This document shows, in pieces, positions 59,449 through 64,000 of a stretch of DNA of 64,000 bases. Made by a program: the position numbers and the translations under genes. The stretch comes from Diplonema japonicum (lineage: Eukaryota; Euglenozoa; Diplonemea; Diplonemida; Diplonemidae). The notes below the pieces were generated by a model that was given only the letters and a program-made list of their open reading frames with translations, was not told the DNA's origin and ran no database searches. Within the stretch, counting starts at the first letter, position 1; every line of letters starts with the position of its first letter. Where the stretch lies: assembly GCA_964019335.1 (NCBI GenBank), contig OZ025747.1, positions 124,001-188,000 of the forward strand. The letters are read 5' to 3'.

Positions 59449-61278
59449 ATGAAAGAAGCCGCTCTTGTAGCAGGCGTTGGGTTTGGTGCGGGCATCCTTG
59501 CAGCCCGATGTGTTTTTTCGGCGAAAAATTGCGACGCCACCTCGGGGGCTTCTAAAAGAATCGAACGGTGTCAGGTGTTTAAAGACCTCGCAGTAGAAGC
59601 CGGGCAGTGCACAGGGATCAAAGAAATCATCGACAACATCCTCCAAAAAGCCAGAAAACTAGTCAGATGCGAGGCATCGTCCTTGTTCCTCGTGGACAAA
59701 GAGCACGGCGAATTGTACACTCTTACACTTTCAGGCCCGGAGGAGGCATACGAAGTAAGAATCCCGCTTGATAAAGGGGTAGCAGGGCATGTCGCTTGGA
59801 TAGGTCAGTCCATGATTGTCAACGACGCATATTCCTGTGCTTACTTCAACCCTGAGGTCGATTCAAAAACAGGCTTCAAAACGAGGAATATGCTGTGTGT
59901 TCCTATATACAGTAACGAAAAGTTAGACCCCCCCTCTGCCAAGAGGGACGTGATAGGTGTTGTTCAGTTGTTGAACAAAATAGATGAAACCTGTCTGCAG
60001 TTCACAGAGGACGATCTAGTGGATCTAGAGGAGCTGACTCTCCTCGCCAGTGTTTTCCTTTGGTCCTCAGAGGTGACGAAGTTTAAAAAATGGGCCGAGG
60101 CAGAGTCGTCACAGCTAATTCGTTCGATGACCCGCCTCTCGTCCCTCCGCGGCGGGGCATCCTTGTCCTTCTTGAAAACCAAACCATCCTCACCCAAACA
60201 ACGATCTCGACTAACCTCCGCAGAAATAGAAGCTTTCATGAAAACTGTTGAAGAAAACGTCATAGATGATATGCGTGCTGTGGTATTTTTTTTTTTTTTA
60301 AACTTTTTTTTTTTAAAAAAGAGCAAATTCGACGTGTTGGCGTACAGCGACAACCCTGCGAAGAAGGACATCTTGATACCGTTGTTGGTGCAAATGTTCA
60401 CCGATTTGGGTTTCGTCGACCAGTTTGGGTATTTTTTTTTTTTTTTTTTTTTAAAAATTAGTTTCACGCCGGCCAAACTTACCCACCTCTGCGTGATGAT
60501 GCGGGGGCAGTACAGAAACGTCCCTTACCACAACTTTGCTCACGGGTTTGATGTGAGCCATTCTGTGTACGGGTACCTTACGAAAGGCGGGCTCGCCGAG
60601 AAGTTCGAGCCGACCGAGAAGCTCGCTCTCTTCTTGGCAGCGATGTTCCACGACGCGGACCACCACGGCCTCAACAACCAGTTCCACCTGAGATCCAACC
60701 ACCCAGCCTCCATCTTGTTAGAGACTACCGCCTCAGAGATGGGGTCTGTTCTTGAAATTCATCACTGCAATGTTGCAATTTCTATTTTGACCGACCCTTC
60801 TGTAGAACTTTTAGATGTTCTACCTGACGACCAACGGACAAAAGTGTGGAGAGACATGATTTCGTGTATCTTAGCTACCGACATGAAGGAACATGGAACA
60901 TTCGTTAAGGAAGCGGGGCAGCTTAAAAAACCCGGGTCTTCAAACACGCTGTTGATGATGCAGGTTTTGCTCAAGTGTGCGGATATTTCAAATCTTGCAA
61001 AACCGTTTGAACAAAGTAAGAAGTGGGGCACGCTGGTCCAGGAAGAATTTTATGCCCAGGGTGACAAGGAGCGGGAACTGGGGCTTGAGGTCAACGCTGC
61101 TTTCGATCGGAACCAAGGCTCCAACACCGCACAGAACTCGCTTGGTTTTGTGGCCATGGTTGCCAAGCCCTACTTCGAGCTCGTCTGCGATATCTTCCCC
61201 AGCATCTCTTACGTGCTTCAGGGTGTCCAGGAAAACGAAAAAAGGTGGATCGCTATCGCTGCTAACGAGAAACCATGA
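59449..61278 (+). CDS. Class I cyclic-nucleotide phosphodiesterase with GAF domain (PDEB-like)
   Basis: Exons 59449-60282, 60322-60428 and 60462-61278 (introns 39 and 33 nt, all T/A) give 585 aa. Hydrolyses cAMP and/or cGMP. Short N-terminal hydrophobic or targeting segment, then a GAF domain (residues ~40-200) with the NKIDE motif (usual NKFDE) that binds cyclic nucleotide. The catalytic domain has the metal-binding His/Asp set: YHNFAHGFDVSHS, FHDADHHGLNNQFH, and LKCADISNLAKP, with a later EFYAQGDKERELG. Layout resembles kinetoplastid PDEB, which sits at the flagellum, but here there is one clear GAF domain. Both introns keep the frame open, so unspliced translation inserts poly-Phe/Lys. Confidence 0.9.
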   Translation: MKEAALVAGVGFGAGILAARCVFSAKNCDATSGASKRIERCQVFKDLAVEAGQCTGIKEIIDNILQKARKLVRCEASSLFLVDKEHGELYTLTLSGPEEAYEVRIPLDKGVAGHVAWIGQSMIVNDAYSCAYFNPEVDSKTGFKTRNMLCVPIYSNEKLDPPSAKRDVIGVVQLLNKIDETCLQFTEDDLVDLEELTLLASVFLWSSEVTKFKKWAEAESSQLIRSMTRLSSLRGGASLSFLKTKPSSPKQRSRLTSAEIEAFMKTVEENVIDDMRAVVFFFFLNFFFLKKSKFDVLAYSDNPAKKDILIPLLVQMFTDLGFVDQFGYFFFFFFLKISFTPAKLTHLCVMMRGQYRNVPYHNFAHGFDVSHSVYGYLTKGGLAEKFEPTEKLALFLAAMFHDADHHGLNNQFHLRSNHPASILLETTASEMGSVLEIHHCNVAISILTDPSVELLDVLPDDQRTKVWRDMISCILATDMKEHGTFVKEAGQLKKPGSSNTLLMMQVLLKCADISNLAKPFEQSKKWGTLVQEEFYAQGDKERELGLEVNAAFDRNQGSNTAQNSLGFVAMVAKPYFELVCDIFPSISYVLQGVQENEKRWIAIAANEKP

Positions 61279-61399
61279 AGAAAAAAAAAAATAGACTGAG
61301 AAAAAAAACCCCCCCCTTTTTTTTTCTTATCTCGTTTCCCAGAAGAAACGAAGGAAGGAACGAACAAAAAAAAAAGGGTGTTCTTTTTTTTTTTTTTTT

Positions 61400-61550
61400 C
61401 CTGGAGATGTAAGGGAGCACATCAGATGTGTTGTTCGCTGTTGACCTCCTCGTCGGGGCTGAGTTGGCAGAAGAAGAAGCTACAGCTGGTCGAAGTGCGC
61501 CCTTGTACTTGTGTGCAGGGCGTCTCCAACACTGGTCTCCTTTATCTCTT

Positions 61551-61555
<5 letters not shown>
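61400..61555. repeat. Complex repeat copy B (SINE-like)
   Basis: Related to 45056-45145: CGGGGCTGAG, GCAGAAGAAGAAGCTACA, GTGCGCCC, TTGTGTGCAGGGCG, CAACACTGGTCTCCTTTA, followed by a T run. Similarity is ordered but imperfect, so the copies are old. Confidence 0.5.
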
Positions 61556-61608
<53 letters not shown>

Positions 61609-62149
61609 TAATAACCTTCTTGCCTGTGTCCTCGAGATGAAACAATTTGTTTTTTAACCAACAGTGAGAGTAAAAGAAAAAAAAAAGGAAGAAAAAAAAA
61701 AAAAAAAAAAAAAAAAAACAGAAGTGTCCAAAATTGTATGCCACCCATACCCTCTTTCCCTCCCCTTTAAAAAAATTCAAATCCTCTCTTCACTTCTCAA
61801 CTCCCTGGACAAAAAAAAAAAAGAATAGAGGTTTCCCCCCCGTTTCTTCCCCCAATACTAACAGCTTTTCTCAGTTATGTTTCTTCCTCTTTGTCTCCTC
61901 CTTTTTTTAATGTTTTTTTTTTTTTTTTTTTTGCTAAGGTTTTCTTTTTCTTTTTTTTTTCCCCCATCCCAGTCATCCCTCTTTGTTTCTTTCATGAGAT
62001 ACAAAAACAGAAGGGGGAGGGGGGGGGGGGGGGGGGGAAAGAAGGGGAAGGAAGAAGAAAAAAAAAACAAGGGGGAGGAAATACATTAAAAACAGTTTTT
62101 ATAAAAAAAGTTAATTCCCATCTTTCCCTTCCCACTCTTTTTTTTTTTG

Positions 62150-62296
62150 TTACAAATATTTATCTTTCAAAAATTTAAAAATGATTTTATAACTATATGC
62201 AACTTGTGCCGAGCAAAAAACTTTCGCAGCTTTTTAAAAAACCTTTTTTGCTCGTGCGAACAACAAAGACATATAGTCATAAAGAATTATTTTTTT
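62150..62296 (+). repeat. Dispersed hairpin element, copy A
   Basis: Longest copy. Starts TTACAAATATTTATCTTTC and ends CATATAGTCATAAAGAATT. Inverted arms at 62210-62220 and 62244-62254 (CGAGCAAAAAA / TTTTTTGCTCG). Partial or near-identical copies at 57100, 56121 and 48289. Present between genes here, inside an intron at 57 kb. Confidence 0.75.
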
Positions 62297-62438
62297 CCAA
62301 TCCCGTTTTTTCTGACATACCCCCTCCCCCCCCCCCCCCATTTAGCAAAAAAAAAGAAGACTAGTTAGCGAACTGAGAAGAGGGAAAAAGTTGGCCCAAT
62401 AACTCCCTTAAAAGAGAAGTGATTTTAAAAAAAAAAAA

Positions 62439-63917
62439 ATGTCAAAGCAAGGAATTCAATGGCCGGAAACGAACGGAAAAGTGAGCACGATGGCCACGGG
62501 GAAGGAAATATGGAAAGCTGCCGCGGCAAAGTCCGGAGACGAGACCTTGGCCGGAAGAATCGCCGGGGAGAAGAATTGGAGGAACGGCTACCCAAAACAC
62601 TGTGTCAGCCTCGCAGAAGAACAGACAAAAAGCGTTGAGATCGCCACCGCCTCCGCCAGGGCCGGCCTCGAGGAAGCCTACAACCGGTTCCTATTCGTAA
62701 GAAACGACACAACATGCAAGATCACCGAACTATCAACCATTGAAATCGACACACCATTCACCACAACAGAGGTCAAGGGAACCGGCGAGACCACACAAAA
62801 AATCGAGGTCCCATTGAACGGAAAGACCCTAACCGACGAAACTCTGGCAAGCACTACCAAAGGCTGGGCCGATTTCGGTTCCATGGAAGAATCGTGCCAC
62901 AAAGCGATAAAGGAAATCGTTGAAATGACCACCTCGCAACGATCCGATATTTTAAAAGACAAAATATTCGTTCTGTTGGGTGCTACATCCGCCGCGGGAC
63001 CCGCCATCCCGCTGTTAAAACTCGGAGCTACAGTGGCAATGATCGCCCGTCCGGGAAAAAAACTGCAAACTCTCATAGAAGAAGGGAAATCAACATCGGG
63101 CACCATGCTCATTCCAACCAGTGGTGAAAAACAAGGCGCGGATGTTTTAACACAGACCCCAGAGATTATCGAATGGTGCCGTTCCCTCGACGCTTCAAAA
63201 ACGCTTGTTATCGGATCGTACATTTATCTTGACGGTGAAGCACACGTCAGAGCAAGTATAGCTTCTGATGTCATTACGCAAAGTGTTTTTGAAACCCGCC
63301 GTTCTACGTGTGTTGCGTTCCTTGGAAGCCCTTCAATCGCTCATGCGTTCTCGGAAGATGCTCACACCGACAGTATTGCGAGGTACGAATCCTCTGGGTT
63401 GCTTAGCAAATGCAACCCGATGAGGGTGTTTAAATATGAGAAGAATTCTCGTCCTGTTAAATATAACATCCCCGTCACCGACGGACTTGTCGTTTTTCAG
63501 GGCCCGAATTATGCGTTAGCAAAGACGTTGCAGTCGTGGAGGGCAGTGTTGTGTAAGGTGGAAGGACGTTTTGCTTCGATTAACCTTGCACCGCCTATGT
63601 ACACGGAGTCGATTTGCCATGTTCCTGCAGCGATGGCCGCGCTTAACGGTTTTCAGGGGTTTCCTCCCCTTGCCGCGTTCCAGCCTGAAACTATGTCGCC
63701 CGTTTTGACTTGTATGCTTTTGTGGGACCTTGTGTCGCCTTCTTCTACGGCACAGCCGGAGACTGCTCTGGATAGCCCCACGCAGATTTTTGTTCAGAAT
63801 GCGTTTCATGGTGGGTCCTGGAGGTGTGCGTACAGTCAGGAGTCTATTGGGTCGTCGATTTTTATTCTTGGGAAGTGTTGGTACACAAAGCCCCCTCTGA
63901 CCCCTCCTTCTATGTGA
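62439..63917 (+). CDS. Unknown enzyme-like protein with a Rossmann-type glycine motif
   Basis: 492 aa, complete, no introns. Family not recognised. The first ~170 residues are charged and Ala/Thr/Glu-rich (TGKEIWKAAAAKSGDETL). At about residue 180 is a nucleotide-binding-like strand-loop: DKIFVLLGATSAAGPAIPLL, then LGATVAMIARPGKKL, as in short-chain dehydrogenases, although the usual YxxxK pair was not seen. Later blocks look globular: KTLVIGSYIYLDGEAHVRAS, NIPVTDGLVVFQGPNYALAK, APPMYTESICHVPAAMAALN, and the C-terminal end SIFILGKCWYTKPP. Possibly an NAD(P)-binding oxidoreductase or related fold; no substrate can be inferred. Starts with ATG after an A run; a TTTAG acceptor-like site lies at 62341-62345. 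Confidence 0.7.
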   Translation: MSKQGIQWPETNGKVSTMATGKEIWKAAAAKSGDETLAGRIAGEKNWRNGYPKHCVSLAEEQTKSVEIATASARAGLEEAYNRFLFVRNDTTCKITELSTIEIDTPFTTTEVKGTGETTQKIEVPLNGKTLTDETLASTTKGWADFGSMEESCHKAIKEIVEMTTSQRSDILKDKIFVLLGATSAAGPAIPLLKLGATVAMIARPGKKLQTLIEEGKSTSGTMLIPTSGEKQGADVLTQTPEIIEWCRSLDASKTLVIGSYIYLDGEAHVRASIASDVITQSVFETRRSTCVAFLGSPSIAHAFSEDAHTDSIARYESSGLLSKCNPMRVFKYEKNSRPVKYNIPVTDGLVVFQGPNYALAKTLQSWRAVLCKVEGRFASINLAPPMYTESICHVPAAMAALNGFQGFPPLAAFQPETMSPVLTCMLLWDLVSPSSTAQPETALDSPTQIFVQNAFHGGSWRCAYSQESIGSSIFILGKCWYTKPPLTPPSM

Positions 63918-64000
63918 AGAAAATAATTTTTTTCTTTTTTTGCTTTACTCATTTTTCCCCCCCCCTTTTTTTTTCTTGCCCGTTCCCCCCGTCTTCTGCG

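Larger units (their letters stand above)
61279..62438 (+). other. Intergenic stretch with two repeat copies
   Basis: Contains the SINE-like copy at about 61400-61550 and the full hairpin element at 62150-62296, plus homopolymer runs (T run of ~30 near 61553, A runs near 61690, G run near 62016). No gene is visible. An acceptor-like TTTAG at 62341-62345 precedes the next ATG. Confidence 0.7.

Noticed and set aside
62439-63917. Classical short-chain dehydrogenase call
   Set aside because: A glycine-rich strand-loop is present but no YxxxK catalytic pair or standard length, so it was left as unknown.

Overview
The window looks like nuclear DNA of a microbial eukaryote. It has split genes, eukaryote-only families (PSMA6-type proteasome subunit, kinesin, DOT1, polycystin-type channel, RING and B-box fingers, Plus3 domain), long homopolymer runs and no bacterial-style operons. 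Every recognisable gene, about 30 in 64 kb, is on the + strand. Many start codons sit a few to about 60 nt after a pyrimidine tract ending in AG. That combination of strand bias and acceptor-like 5' ends is what polycistronic transcription with spliced-leader trans-splicing would look like. With ordinary short cis-introns also present, a euglenozoan of the diplonemid type is my best guess. This is inference: no spliced-leader, 5S, rRNA or tRNA gene was recognised.

Layout. 1-13.6 kb: alpha-N-methyltransferase (5' end outside the window), a small split membrane protein whose 630-nt intron holds five hairpin repeats, a zinc-ribbon protein, a B-box protein, an unknown protein, a nitroreductase, a large secretory/membrane RING protein, an old-yellow-enzyme and a DOT1-like methyltransferase, followed by a stray near-identical copy of part of the RING gene. 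14-30 kb: CLC chloride channel/exchanger, divergent cyclophilin, short XRN-family exonuclease, methylmalonate-semialdehyde dehydrogenase (4 exons), WD40/coiled-coil protein, a tandem-repeat protein, and a multi-membrane-span protein fused to a class 3 lipase. 30.9-42.3 kb: kinesin, a 45-aa microprotein, a small unknown protein, proteasome alpha-1 (4 exons), a Plus3/RTF1-like protein, a Glu/Gln/Arg coiled-coil protein, an unknown protein, and a TRF4/TUTase-like protein without visible catalytic aspartates. 42.3-53.1 kb: gene-free, homopolymer-rich DNA with a palindromic AT-rich element and a deleted Mutator-like element. 53.1-63.9 kb: polycystin/TRPP-like channel, ShKT-domain membrane protein, polynucleotide-kinase-like protein, GAF-PDE, and a Rossmann-like unknown.

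I deduced 23 introns with GT-AG borders from reading frame and protein family. Most are 33-67 nt, have GTATG-like donors, and consist largely of poly-A or poly-T. Several keep the frame open, so an uncorrected reading frame inserts false poly-Lys or poly-Phe. Neighbouring genes share no obvious pathway, as expected if gene order reflects co-transcription rather than function. The cyclic-nucleotide PDE, polycystin channel, ShKT protein and kinesin are families often linked to flagella, surface and signalling.

Limits: the exon structures, families and repeats come from reading the sequence only. Nothing was searched against a database.
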